From: Sulfurimonas xiamenensis
GTDB lineage: Bacteria; Campylobacterota; Campylobacteria; Campylobacterales; Sulfurimonadaceae
Direction of reading: 5' to 3'
NCBI RefSeq assembly: GCF_009258045.1
Contig: NZ_CP041166.1
Span: forward strand, 682,001 to 746,000
Length of the DNA: 64,000 nucleotides
In this document: piece by piece, positions 7,393 to 16,010 of the stretch
How the letters are laid out: each line of letters opens with the position of its first letter
How positions within the stretch are numbered: position 1 is the stretch's first letter
Notes under the pieces: model-generated
The model's input: the letters and a program-made list of their open reading frames with translations, nothing else
What the model was told of the DNA's origin: nothing
The model's database searches: none
Made by a program: the position numbers and the translations under genes

Positions 7393-7847
7393 CACTTAAA
7401 ACCACAATACATTACTGTGCAACAAAAAGCCAGTTGAATAATACCAACTCCTATTAATGTACTAATAAGAGATCCTATGCCAACAACTATACTTGAATTA
7501 TACTGAAGTTTTTTAGCTGTCATACCAAATATAAATGCCCCAATAAGAGCACCTGGAATTGAAAATAGATAAACTATCCAGGCCATAGCAGCGGATGGTT
7601 CTGAAGTTGATGACATTAATATCGCATAACTGATTAAAAATGTTGTCATTGTTAACGAACATCCAGTTATAACACTAGCTCGCATTTTAGCAAGAAACAA
7701 TAAGCCGATAATGACTCCTTGTGGAAGCCAATAGTATAGAAAATTAGGTAGAAAGAAATGGTTTTTTGGTGCAATTACTATTGCTGTGATAATTCCTAGA
7801 AGAACGATAATTCTAGCAACTGAATGTTCATTGATTTTAAAAGTCAA
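7389..7847 (-). CDS. Hypothetical four-helix membrane protein (integron cassette)
   Basis: Nearly the whole 152-residue protein is hydrophobic, with four to five membrane helices: about residues 10-27, 40-55, 58-77, 85-105 and 118-140. The C-terminus CCTVMYCGFKC is rich in cysteine and ends on attC8 bases. I do not recognise the family. Holin-like, transporter-like or abortive-infection membrane proteins are possible, but nothing in the sequence decides it. Confidence 0.75.
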   Translation of the reverse strand: MTFKINEHSVARIIVLLGIITAIVIAPKNHFFLPNFLYYWLPQGVIIGLLFLAKMRASVITGCSLTMTTFLISYAILMSSTSEPSAAMAWIVYLFSIPGALIGAFIFGMTAKKLQYNSSIVVGIGSLISTLIGVGIIQLAFCCTVMYCGFKC

Positions 7848-7868
7848 AATACCTTTCCTTTCACATGC

Positions 7869-7932
7869 TAACGTTTGACTCTAGCCAATAAATGACCACT
7901 AGGGCATTTATTGGTTACGAGGTTTTGTTATA
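7869..7932 (-). other. attC site 9
   Basis: The palindrome TAACGTTTGACTCTAG...GGTTTTGTTATA has inner arms GCCAATAAATG and CATTTATTGGTT around ACCACTAGGG. It is the most diverged of the short AT-rich sites. It ends the DUF2806-like cassette, whose last codons are inside it. Confidence 0.88.
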
Positions 7933-8826
7933 TACTTTGTTGTGTAATGGTTCTGATAGTATTAAATTCGCTTTGAAAAGTTTTTCTACTATGTAATGAT
8001 AAAAACCATCAATATATTCGTCTTTATCATCAGTTTTTTTGTAAATATTTGGATGATTCACTTGTGCTAAATCTAACCCAATTTTTGTTAATGTTACTGT
8101 TCCTGTTTTTATTTCTTTTTTAGGAACATTTTTAAAGTCTAAATTTAAAATTCTTCCATAGTAACCAATACTAAATGTATCAGTATTGAATATTTTCACA
8201 AATCCACTTGTTGGATTAAAGCTAATAAGACCAATTTCATCTAAATGCATTAAATTACTAAAGGTCATATTATTATTCTCATAAATTTGATTGTCATTAT
8301 AATCTATAATTAATGGTTGGTATCCACCAATAAACCAACAGTATTTTAAAAAATTGTCAAATAATAGAGCATCACTTTTATCCAATGTTGAGATAAATTC
8401 TATAGTTCTTTTTGAAAATGTTCCAGGAGTATTTGATTCTCCAGCTAAAATTTGTGCCCATAATGTTTGCATTTCATTATCTGATATTAATTTACATTTA
8501 TCAAAAAAGTTACTTAACCAGTCATCTTCAATATCTTCTGGTGTTGCATTTTCTTCTAGTGAAGAAAATGATTTTTCAGTTATACTCTCTATATTCTCTT
8601 GTTTTTTTATTTCTTCAGTTACTAATCTATTTAAGGCTCTCTTTTGAATGTCTTCAATTTCTAAATCCATTAAAGCTTTTGTTTTTGATGCCTCAGCTTC
8701 TGCAATTGCTTTTTGTTTTATTCTTCTTGGTTCATAAACTATACCAATTGCATTAGAAATTTTTTCAACTAATACAGTTGCTGGCTTTGATAGTTTTCCA
8801 ACATCAACTAATGACACATTTGGCAT
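7915..8826 (-). CDS. DUF2806-like protein (integron cassette)
   Basis: A protein of 303 residues. After an N-terminal stretch naming an EPRRIKQKAIAEAEASKTKA helix (about 33-52) comes a charged helical linker. The core DDWLSNFFDKCKLISDNEMQTLWAQILAGE (about 100-129) is followed by PGTFSKRTIEFISTLDKSDA. This signature matches my memory of the DUF2806/TIGR03899 group. Its function is unknown, but its layout (helix, then a conserved W-x-I-L-A-G-E motif, then a winged-helix-like tail) parallels the Abi-alpha (DUF4393) abortive-infection family. The C-terminal residues NKTS come from attC9. An AAAGGAAATTG ribosome-binding site precedes the ATG. Confidence 0.7.
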   Translation of the reverse strand: MPNVSLVDVGKLSKPATVLVEKISNAIGIVYEPRRIKQKAIAEAEASKTKALMDLEIEDIQKRALNRLVTEEIKKQENIESITEKSFSSLEENATPEDIEDDWLSNFFDKCKLISDNEMQTLWAQILAGESNTPGTFSKRTIEFISTLDKSDALLFDNFLKYCWFIGGYQPLIIDYNDNQIYENNNMTFSNLMHLDEIGLISFNPTSGFVKIFNTDTFSIGYYGRILNLDFKNVPKKEIKTGTVTLTKIGLDLAQVNHPNIYKKTDDKDEYIDGFYHYIVEKLFKANLILSEPLHNKVYNKTS

Positions 8827-8846
8827 TCAATTTCCTTTTTTGTATA

Positions 8847-8913
8847 TAACGTTTTAGTTGAGAAATAGTTTTGCCCGCCAGGGTAAACTATTTCTCTCCA
8901 ATGTTTTGTTATA
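8847..8913 (-). other. attC site 10
   Basis: The palindrome TAACGTTTTAGTTGAG...GTTTTGTTATA has arms GAGAAATAGTTTTGCC and GGTAAACTATTTCTC around CGCCA. It ends the cassette nearest the integrase; that gene's TAA stop overlaps the site. Confidence 0.9.
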
Positions 8914-9718
8914 TGTGTTTTTTTGATGTTAAAACTCCATCTAAAGTAATTGTTATATCTTCTATATCTTCAAAATTAGTATCTTGTAAAATAAATGATA
9001 ATTCTTTATCTCCGAAGCCATAACCCCATAAGTATAATTCAGCACCTAAAGCACTTGGACTGATAACGATTCCACCTTCTTTTGCATCTGCATAGTTTTT
9101 TTGAATATGTTCTATGGGACCATAGTAAAATGTTTCTATCAAACTATCCTTATTTAAACCAAAAAATGTATTGTTTACTATTGACGTCAATTGTTCCTTT
9201 TCTCTTTCATTAAACTGCATTGCGTTTAAATATGTATTCCAAGGAATAAATATTTCCATTTTATGACGATCTTCTCGGTTGAAAAGATATTTACTATCTT
9301 TAAATAATTTTCTAATTATTGAGTAAACAAGATAATGGGATCTGATTTGATAGACAGACATGTTGTCTAATATTTTTCCAATTCTTGCTCCACGGTCATC
9401 CCTACCAGATTCAGTCCTTGAAGATGCCAATACACCACCGAAGTACTCTACTGCAACTGTATCATCACAATATGATCCTTCATCAATAATTGTTTTAAGG
9501 ACTTTTGGTGGAACTTGTCCATTTTCATTAATTTTGTCACCTAATTTTTTTTCAGCATTACCAAAAATTTTCCCAACATTATCTGTCCGCTTTTGTACAA
9601 AATCTTTTAGACTTACCCCAAGGTAATCAGCAGTAGGCCCGAGTAGCTTATTTAATCCATCTTTACCTAAATAAGCAGCTACTGCACTTACTCCAATAGT
9701 TGTAACTGGTTCTGGCAT
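8909..9718 (-). CDS. Hypothetical protein of the integrase-proximal cassette
   Basis: A soluble protein of 269 residues. The N-terminus MPEPVTTIGVSAVAAYLGKDGLNKLLGP could be a membrane-binding amphipathic helix. Near residues 85-120 the segment TVAVEYFGGVLASSRTESGRDDRGARI is followed by a helix DNMSVYQIRSHYLVYSI. The arrangement recalls DUF4393/Abi-alpha and the DUF2806-like neighbour (a conserved L-A-S/G motif followed by a charged loop and helix), but I cannot assign a family. As the first cassette after attI it should be the best expressed. Function unknown. Confidence 0.72.
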   Translation of the reverse strand: MPEPVTTIGVSAVAAYLGKDGLNKLLGPTADYLGVSLKDFVQKRTDNVGKIFGNAEKKLGDKINENGQVPPKVLKTIIDEGSYCDDTVAVEYFGGVLASSRTESGRDDRGARIGKILDNMSVYQIRSHYLVYSIIRKLFKDSKYLFNREDRHKMEIFIPWNTYLNAMQFNEREKEQLTSIVNNTFFGLNKDSLIETFYYGPIEHIQKNYADAKEGGIVISPSALGAELYLWGYGFGDKELSFILQDTNFEDIEDITITLDGVLTSKKHI

Positions 9719-9995
9719 GTTTATCCTTTCATCATATAACTATTTATTAGAGGACATTCTATATAAATTAACCTTAAATAACTTGATTAGTGTGACATCA
9801 AAAATGTCCTCCTATTTTAAAAAAATATGACAAACTGCAATAAAATAGTTTAGTTTTTACAAAAAAGGTTAGAATTATCAAAATTTGTATTGTCCATTTA
9901 GCCGGAAATTAGCCATTAGCAAGACAAATTGTCCTACTAATAGTGCATAAAGTGTTTAAAAGGACAGAATGTCCTTTCTAATTAAGGAGCTTATT
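9719..9995. promoter_or_regulatory. attI and divergent promoter region between cassettes and integrase
   Basis: This 277-bp region holds no gene. The attI/cassette junction is the box ATATAAC at 9734-9740 (GTTATAT read toward the cassettes). The hexamer AGGACA or its complement occurs at 9751, 9805, 9930, 9961 and 9970, with a partial copy near 9891; these may be integrase or regulator contact sites. A minus-strand TATAGAAT (9756-9763) is a candidate -10 of the cassette promoter Pc. The region is very AT-rich and no LexA box was recognised. Confidence 0.65.
9959..9977. promoter_or_regulatory. Perfect inverted repeat upstream of intI (operator candidate)
   Basis: AAAGGACA and TGTCCTTT form 8-bp arms with a 3-base spacer, ending 18 bases before the integrase ATG. 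The half site is the same hexamer repeated five more times in this intergenic region, so it may be bound by the protein that regulates intI or by IntI itself. Confidence 0.55.
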
Positions 9996-10964
9996 ATGCA
10001 AATAAAAAAGAAATTACTTGATATAGTTCGCGAGAAAATCAGAGTAAAACATTACAGTATAAAAACAGAACAAAGTTATGTTGGATGGGTTAAGCAATAT
10101 ATCTTTTTTCATAACAAAAAACATCCTATAGATATGGGAAAAAGAGAAATTGAAGAGTTTTTAACTTACTTAGCTGTTGAGCGAAAAGTCTCTCCTGCAA
10201 CGCAAAATCAAGCATTTTCTGCACTACTGTTTTTATATACTCAAGTTTTAGGCATAGATTTAAAAGACACAAATATTCAAGCTTTAAGAGCACAAGAGAG
10301 AAAACATATACCAGTTGTACTCACAAAAGATGAAGTACAAAAAGTTTTGATAAATCTTACAGGAATTTATCAGTTGATTGTCTATCTCATGTATGGATGT
10401 GGTCTTAGGATGAGCGAGGCTTTAAGTCTTAGAATTAAAGATGTGGATTTTGGATTTGACAAAATTTATATTTGGGACAGTAAAAGTTTGACAGATAGAA
10501 CATTACCTTTGCCACAAGCTATAAAACAAAGACTTTTAGCACAAGTTGATTATGTTGCAAAAATTCATAAAAAAGATTTAGAAGATGGATTTGGTTCTGT
10601 ATATATGCCTTATGCTCTTGAGAAAAAGTATCCAAAAGCACAATTGGAAACAAAATGGCAATTTTTGTTTCCAATGACAAATGTTTCTAGAGATCCAAGA
10701 AGTGAGATAGTAAGGAGACATCATGTACATGCTAAAACATTAAGTAGAAATATTAAAATTGCTTCTCAAAAAGCAAATGTACATAAACGAGTAACCTCTC
10801 ACATATTTAGACATAGTTATGCCACTCATTTGTTACAAGCCGGGATAGACTTGCGTTCAATTCAAGAATTATTGGGACACAAAAGTGTTGAAACTACAAT
10901 GATATACACGCATGTAGTTTCTGAAATGAACAAGAGTAAAGTTATAAGTCCTTTGGATTTCTAA
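9996..10964 (+). CDS. intI: Integron integrase IntI (tyrosine recombinase)
   Basis: This site-specific recombinase inserts and excises cassettes at attI and attC. The start at 9996 is chosen for its AAGGAGC ribosome-binding site; an upstream in-frame start at 9969 lies inside the operator-like repeat. The product is 322 residues, normal for IntI. Catalytic residues are Arg138 ([10 protein letters not shown]), His269 and Arg272 ([10 protein letters not shown]), His295 (LLGHKS) and nucleophile Tyr304 (TMIYTHV). The IntI-specific insertion that grips the flipped-out bases of folded attC is clear: [16 protein letters not shown] (198-213) followed by [11 protein letters not shown]. It reads away from the cassettes, the usual layout. 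It appears intact, so the array is probably active. Confidence 0.97.
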   Translation: MQIKKKLLDIVREKIRVKHYSIKTEQSYVGWVKQYIFFHNKKHPIDMGKREIEEFLTYLAVERKVSPATQNQAFSALLFLYTQVLGIDLKDTNIQALRAQERKHIPVVLTKDEVQKVLINLTGIYQLIVYLMYGCGLRMSEALSLRIKDVDFGFDKIYIWDSKSLTDRTLPLPQAIKQRLLAQVDYVAKIHKKDLEDGFGSVYMPYALEKKYPKAQLETKWQFLFPMTNVSRDPRSEIVRRHHVHAKTLSRNIKIASQKANVHKRVTSHIFRHSYATHLLQAGIDLRSIQELLGHKSVETTMIYTHVVSEMNKSKVISPLDF

Positions 10965-10976
10965 TTCTGCACTCTA

Positions 10977-12857
10977 TTACAATGGCCACACAATAAGCAG
11001 CATTGGAATACTTATAACAACAATGAGAATCTCCAGCGGCAGTCCAAGCCTCCAGTAGTCACCAAACCTAAAGCCGCCGGGGCCCAGTATCAGCGTATTG
11101 TTCTGGTGGCCGACAGGGGTGAGAAATGCACATGAGGCGCCGATCGCCACTGCCATTAAAAAAGAGTCGGCATTGACACCTAGCGCGCTCGCAGTACCGA
11201 TGGAGATCGGGCACATTACCGCTGCGGTGGCGGCGTTGTTCATCATATCGGAGAGGAACATAGTGATAACAAGAATTAGTGTCAGACCGATCACGGCGTT
11301 GCCGTAGGCGACTTTTTCGATGATTAAGCGTGCGATCAAATCAGCGGTACCAGTAGATTCCATTGCTCCAGCCACTGGAATAAGTGTTGAGAGCAACACA
11401 ATTACAGGCCAGTCTATAGACTCGTACACATCGCGCAGCGGTACTGTCCGAAGTGCCATAGACGCCAGTACGCCCGTGGCAAACGATATTGATGCCGGCA
11501 ACAGTCCAAGAGCAGCGATTGCAACAGAGAGTGCCATGATGATGCCGGCTTTCCATATCTTGCTTCTGTCAGGGATGCGCAGATCGCGTTGTGCCAGAGG
11601 TACGCAGCTGTAGTCGGCGGCAAATTCCGAGATCGATTCAGGCGAGCCCTGCATTAGCAGCAGATCGCCGGCTTCGAGGCGGGCAGTGCGCAGGCGTTTG
11701 ATGGAGAGCTGACCACGACGCGAGAGGGCCAGTAGGTTAAGATTGTAGCGTGTTCGTAACTGGATGTTGCTAGCTGAGCGTCCTGTAAGGTGGGAACCAG
11801 GCAGAACGGCAAGTTCTTTCAAGACGATTTCGTCAGAGGTCGTAACATCTTCTTTTTCCTCTTTAGTCTCTTCCTTGTCCTTATCTTTGTCACTGTTTTT
11901 TGTTTCGTTTTTTTCTGTTTCGTCTTTTTCTGTTTCGTCTTTTTCTGTTTCGTCTTTTTCAATGGACTGCACTGCTTCTTCGAGCTTAAGTCCCAATGTA
12001 GAGAGCGCATCGGCAAGGGTTTCAGCCTCTGCCTCTAGTATGAGGATATCTTCGGCAAGTATCTTGCGCCACTGGTTTGGTACACTAAGGCGGACATCGT
12101 TACGAACCATGCCGATGACTTGTGTGTCGTTATCATCAAGAGCCGTCTCAATTTCACGCAGGGTCATACCTACTGCTTTACTCTCTTTGGGTACCCTTGC
12201 TTCGGTGATATATGCTCCTGATTCGAATCCTTCGACTCCGATTTGCTTGCGTATCGGAATCAGGCGTTGACCCAGCAAGAGTATGAAGGCTAATCCGGCA
12301 AAGGCAACGACCAGTCCAACATGTGTGAAGTCGAACATAGAGAAGCTCTCGGAGCCGGTCTCGGCGCGAAAACCGGCGACAATCATATTTGGCGGCGTGC
12401 CGATCATCGTTGTCATGCCGCCAAGGATGGTACCAAAAGCCAGCGGCATCAGTATCTGGCCGGGAGTCAAGTTCAGGCGTTTCGCCATCTGTAGAGCTAC
12501 TGGCATTAACAATGCCATCGCGCCGATGTTGTTCATAAAGCCTGAGAGTACCGCTCCAAGTCCGATTAGCGCGGTCATGCTCAGTGTTACTCCCGCTTGC
12601 GAGGGCAACACGGTGCGAGTCAGTGCATCCACCACACCTGAAGTCTGCAAACCACGGCTGAGCACCAGTACACAGGCAACAGTTATAACAGCCGGATGAC
12701 CAAATCCTGCAAATGCTTCGAGCGGCGGCACTAGTCCAGCCAGAACGCATGCCAACAGCGCAGCTGCACCTACCATGTCGTGGCGCCAACGACCCCACAA
12801 AAACATTGCCATCGTAATAATCAAAATTGCCAGTATTAGTAGTTGTTCAGTCGTCAT
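10977..12857 (-). CDS. SLC13/DASS-type permease with RCK_C (TrkA-C) domains
   Basis: This inner-membrane anion or dicarboxylate/sulfate-type transporter has 626 residues from ATG 12857; a 13-residue longer frame would start inside an inverted repeat. Residues 1-200 contain one block of membrane helices with the hallmark FMNNIGAMALLMPV and GTILGGMTTMIGTPPNMIV. The last 200 contain the mirror block with DMMNNAATAAVMCPI. Between them lie two TrkA-C-like regulatory domains (about 210-290 and 350-420) split by a hyper-acidic repeat of EKDET units. Its GC content is plainly higher than that of all neighbours and its codon use differs, indicating acquisition from a GC-richer donor. The substrate cannot be told from sequence. 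Confidence 0.88.
   Translation of the reverse strand: MTTEQLLILAILIITMAMFLWGRWRHDMVGAAALLACVLAGLVPPLEAFAGFGHPAVITVACVLVLSRGLQTSGVVDALTRTVLPSQAGVTLSMTALIGLGAVLSGFMNNIGAMALLMPVALQMAKRLNLTPGQILMPLAFGTILGGMTTMIGTPPNMIVAGFRAETGSESFSMFDFTHVGLVVAFAGLAFILLLGQRLIPIRKQIGVEGFESGAYITEARVPKESKAVGMTLREIETALDDNDTQVIGMVRNDVRLSVPNQWRKILAEDILILEAEAETLADALSTLGLKLEEAVQSIEKDETEKDETEKDETEKNETKNSDKDKDKEETKEEKEDVTTSDEIVLKELAVLPGSHLTGRSASNIQLRTRYNLNLLALSRRGQLSIKRLRTARLEAGDLLLMQGSPESISEFAADYSCVPLAQRDLRIPDRSKIWKAGIIMALSVAIAALGLLPASISFATGVLASMALRTVPLRDVYESIDWPVIVLLSTLIPVAGAMESTGTADLIARLIIEKVAYGNAVIGLTLILVITMFLSDMMNNAATAAVMCPISIGTASALGVNADSFLMAVAIGASCAFLTPVGHQNNTLILGPGGFRFGDYWRLGLPLEILIVVISIPMLLIVWPL
11901..11960. repeat. 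Four tandem 15-bp units inside the permease gene
   Basis: Units at 11901, 11916, 11931 and 11946 read TGTTTCGTCTTTTTC, the first with one C-to-T change. On the coding strand they encode EKDET, EKDET, EKDET and EKNET. Being a multiple of three, copy-number change would alter only the length of the acidic linker between the two RCK_C-like domains. Confidence 0.95.
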
Positions 12858-12877
12858 ATATTTAGTCCGTGCCCAAT

Positions 12878-12904
12878 TTGTCTGCTTGTTATGCAAGCAG
12901 ACAA
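12878..12904. repeat. Perfect 11-bp inverted repeat upstream of the permease
   Basis: TTGTCTGCTTG and CAAGCAGACAA flank a 5-base loop TTATG, about 21 bases before the permease ATG. It has no T-run on either side, so it looks more like an operator or an RNA hairpin in the 5' leader than a terminator. Confidence 0.7.
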
Positions 12905-13005
12905 GTATTTATATAAAAAATACTGTAGCATATATAGGCTGAATAAAAACATTAACCTTGCTTATCAATGATTTTTAGAGATAAATAAAAGAAGTAAAAA
13001 AGTAG

Positions 13006-13137
13006 CTATTGATTATTTGGATTTCTGGACTTTTTCCCTAGTTTGACAAGCGCTATTCCGATGCCAATTATGACAAATATCGCAGCAATGGTTGCTGCGA
13101 TAAATGTAAAAGATATAGGTTCGGCAAAGTTAGGCAT
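13006..13137 (-). CDS. 43-residue single-helix membrane peptide coupled to ileS
   Basis: The ATG at 13137 lies inside the last codons of ileS, overlapping its end by 8 bases, with AAGG upstream inside ileS. The product starts [10 protein letters not shown], then has one hydrophobic helix (about residues 10-32, [20 protein letters not shown]) and a basic tail ending [10 protein letters not shown]. The overlap implies translational coupling, so it is probably a real gene missed by length filters. Function unknown; positive-inside topology would put the C-terminus in the cytoplasm. Confidence 0.7.
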   Translation of the reverse strand: MPNFAEPISFTFIAATIAAIFVIIGIGIALVKLGKKSRNPNNQ

Positions 13138-15889
13138 TTAAAACCTTTGAACATCTTGGGCAGGTGCTCTCTTCATTTTCTGACTGGTATTTCCAGCATC
13201 TAGGACATTTTGCTTTTGTCGCTTTTGCTATTATAAATGTATCGCCATCTACGCTGAATGTCCCAAGTTCTTCAGATGTTTCGCCCTCTATAACGCCAGA
13301 TACCACGAACCAGTCTTCAGCTTCTGTTTTGTTCATTTTAAGAGCAGTTTTTGACTCTGTGTAGAGTACCAACTCCAGTGTGTTTTTTATGATTTTTTCT
13401 TTTTTAAGAGCATCTATTTTTTCGTAAAAACTCTCTCTGGCAGCAAACATATAATCAACATTGAACTCAGATTTTACATCTTCGATACTCTCATAGACAA
13501 AATCAAAAATGTCCTCTTTGTCGCCTTTGATGATAGCAGGAGCGTTCTCTACTATCTCATCTGCTGTGTAAGTAAGTATTGGCGCGATTAATCCTAAAAG
13601 AGATTTAGCTATGATAGCCATTGCACTCTGACTTGCATTTCTTTTCGCGTCATTTTTACCGTCGCAGTAGAGAGAATCTTTTGTGATGTCGATGTAAATT
13701 CCGCTTAACTCATTTACGATAAAGTTGTTGAGTAGGTTCATTCCATTTACAAAGTTATAACCGCTAAATGATTTGTGAACCGCATCAAATACCTCTTTTG
13801 CTTCACTTAAAATCCACTTGTCAAGTTCACCCATCTCTTCATATGGTGATATAGCTTTAAGGTCATTTATGTTTGCAAGCATAATTCTAAAAGTGTTTCT
13901 CAGTTTGCGGTAGTTTTCAGCCGTTTGTCTTAAGATGCCTTGAGAGATTTTGAGGTCTCCCTGATAGTCGCTTGAAGCAACCCAAAGACGCAAAATTTCA
14001 CTGCCGTACTCTTTTAAAACTTTTTCAGGAGCTACTACATTGCCTTTAGATTTTGACATCTTCTCACCCTTTTCATCAACCGTGAAACCGTGAGTAAGGA
14101 CCCCTTTGTATGGCGCTTTGTGCTCGATCGCCGCACTTAAAAACATTGATGACTGGAACCAGCCGCGGTGCTGATCGCTTCCTTCAACATATAAGTCTGC
14201 CTGATATTCGCCTGCATCGTAGTTGCGGGATTTTAAAACCGAATACCATGTAGAGCCGCTGTCAAACCAAACATCCAAGATATCCGTTACTTTTTCAAGT
14301 TCATCAGCGCTGTATCCTGCACCCGGATAGAGAAGCTGTTCTGTAGGCATTGAGTACCACGCATCGCTTCCATGCATCTCAAAAACCATTGCAGTAAAGT
14401 TTAAAACTTTCTCATCAAGAAGGATTTCGCCTGTCGCTTTTACTCTAAAAAACGCTATTGGAACACCCCAGTCTCTTTGACGCGAGATACACCAGTCGGG
14501 ACGGTTTTCAACCATTGATCTAAGTCTGTTTTTGCCGCTTTGTGGATAGAAGAGAGTCTTTTCAACTTCATCAAGAGCGATTTGTCTCAGTGTTTTGTTT
14601 TCACCCTTAGGCGTGCCGTCAACACTGATAAACCATTGTTTTGTCGCTCTGAAAATTAGAGGCGTGTGGCTTCTCCAGCAGTGTGGGTAGGAGTGCTTAA
14701 ACTTTGAAACATGTATAACACTCTCTCCCATAAGAGCGATAATATCTTCGTTAGATTTAAAGATATGTCGCCCCACAAACTCCTCTGCATTTGGAATCAA
14801 ACCATCCCTAACGAGTGTGTTGTCATAACATCCCGTCTCATCAACCGGCATAACGACTTCAAGGTCATAAACAAGACCAATGCGGTAGTCATCTTCACCG
14901 TGTCCCGGAGCCGTGTGAACACACCCTGTACCGTTTTCAACTAGAACATGTTCGCCAAGAACTATGCGGGAAGTTCTGCCATTTAGCGGATTAAGCGCAA
15001 GAAGGTTCTCAAACTCTTTTGCATGAAAAGTTTTAGCGATATCGCCGTCTAAGATACCTTGCTCTTTTAGAGACTCCAGAAGTTTTTTGGCAACGATGTA
15101 TCCTGTTGTCGTTAGAACATACTCCTCCTCAGGGTTGAGTGATATTCCTGTGTTTGCAGGTATCGTCCATGGAGTTGTCGTCCAGATAACTAAAGCTGCT
15201 TTTGAATCTATAGAGAGTTTCGCTTTTGCATCATCGCTTAGCTCAAACGCGATAAAGATTGAGTAATCCTCTTTGTCTTCATACTCTACTTCAGCCTCAG
15301 CTAGTGCCGTTCTCTCAGCCCATGACCAAAAAACAGGTTTGCTTCGCTCGATAAGAAGTCCTTTTTTTGCAACATTGCAAAGAGTGCGGTAGATGTTTGC
15401 CTCAAATTTATAATCCATAGTTACATAAGGGTTTTCCCAGTCGGCGATGATGCCAAGCTTTTTAAACTCTTCTCTTTGGATATCGACAAACTCAGATGCG
15501 TGCTTGCGGCAAAGTTCTCTTACTTTTGCGGCACCAAGAAGCTCTTTTTTCTGTTTGCCGCCTACTTTTTTCTCAACCTGCTGCTCAATCGGAAGACCGT
15601 GACAATCCCAACCCGGAGTAAAACGCACTGATTTGCCGTTAAAATAGTTATGTTTTATGATTATATCTTTTAAGATTTTGTTGAGTGCATGACCGATGTG
15701 CGTATTGCCATTTGCGTATGGAGGACCGTCATGAAGAGTAAAGCTCTCGGCATCTTTACGGTTGGCTTTCATCTTTTCATATACTTTCTTCTCATCCCAA
15801 GAAGCGTATCTTTTTGGTTCATTGTTGATAAGATTGCCTCTCATGGCAAATTCAGTGGTTGGTAAAAGTAGCGTATCTTTGTAATCCAT
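13130..15889 (-). CDS. ileS: Isoleucine-tRNA ligase
   Basis: This class I aminoacyl-tRNA synthetase attaches isoleucine to tRNA-Ile in the cytoplasm. The product has 919 residues, the usual bacterial length. The HIGH motif is at 64-67 ([11 protein letters not shown]), the KMSKS loop is EKMSKSKGN near residue 600, and the editing (CP1) region with [10 protein letters not shown] sits between. The C-terminal zinc module is complete: CPRCWKYQ...[10 protein letters not shown]. The gene is transcribed toward the small membrane peptide whose start overlaps its stop. It diverges from the cinA-family gene with a 121-bp shared upstream region. Confidence 0.98.
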   Translation of the reverse strand: MDYKDTLLLPTTEFAMRGNLINNEPKRYASWDEKKVYEKMKANRKDAESFTLHDGPPYANGNTHIGHALNKILKDIIIKHNYFNGKSVRFTPGWDCHGLPIEQQVEKKVGGKQKKELLGAAKVRELCRKHASEFVDIQREEFKKLGIIADWENPYVTMDYKFEANIYRTLCNVAKKGLLIERSKPVFWSWAERTALAEAEVEYEDKEDYSIFIAFELSDDAKAKLSIDSKAALVIWTTTPWTIPANTGISLNPEEEYVLTTTGYIVAKKLLESLKEQGILDGDIAKTFHAKEFENLLALNPLNGRTSRIVLGEHVLVENGTGCVHTAPGHGEDDYRIGLVYDLEVVMPVDETGCYDNTLVRDGLIPNAEEFVGRHIFKSNEDIIALMGESVIHVSKFKHSYPHCWRSHTPLIFRATKQWFISVDGTPKGENKTLRQIALDEVEKTLFYPQSGKNRLRSMVENRPDWCISRQRDWGVPIAFFRVKATGEILLDEKVLNFTAMVFEMHGSDAWYSMPTEQLLYPGAGYSADELEKVTDILDVWFDSGSTWYSVLKSRNYDAGEYQADLYVEGSDQHRGWFQSSMFLSAAIEHKAPYKGVLTHGFTVDEKGEKMSKSKGNVVAPEKVLKEYGSEILRLWVASSDYQGDLKISQGILRQTAENYRKLRNTFRIMLANINDLKAISPYEEMGELDKWILSEAKEVFDAVHKSFSGYNFVNGMNLLNNFIVNELSGIYIDITKDSLYCDGKNDAKRNASQSAMAIIAKSLLGLIAPILTYTADEIVENAPAIIKGDKEDIFDFVYESIEDVKSEFNVDYMFAARESFYEKIDALKKEKIIKNTLELVLYTESKTALKMNKTEAEDWFVVSGVIEGETSEELGTFSVDGDTFIIAKATKAKCPRCWKYQSENEESTCPRCSKVLNA

Positions 15890-16010
15890 AATTGTCCCAA
15901 ATAGTGTAAAATTTTTGCATTATATCCTTTGAGGGTTTAAAAGCTACTTTAAAATATTTAAATAGTATTATAATAGAGAAAATAATTTTTATAAAAAGGG
16001 TGTTTATACC

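Noticed and set aside
11764-12270. Long plus-strand open frames opposite the permease gene
   Set aside because: They arise because the GC-rich gene has few stops on the other strand; the products are low-complexity Ser/Phe runs.
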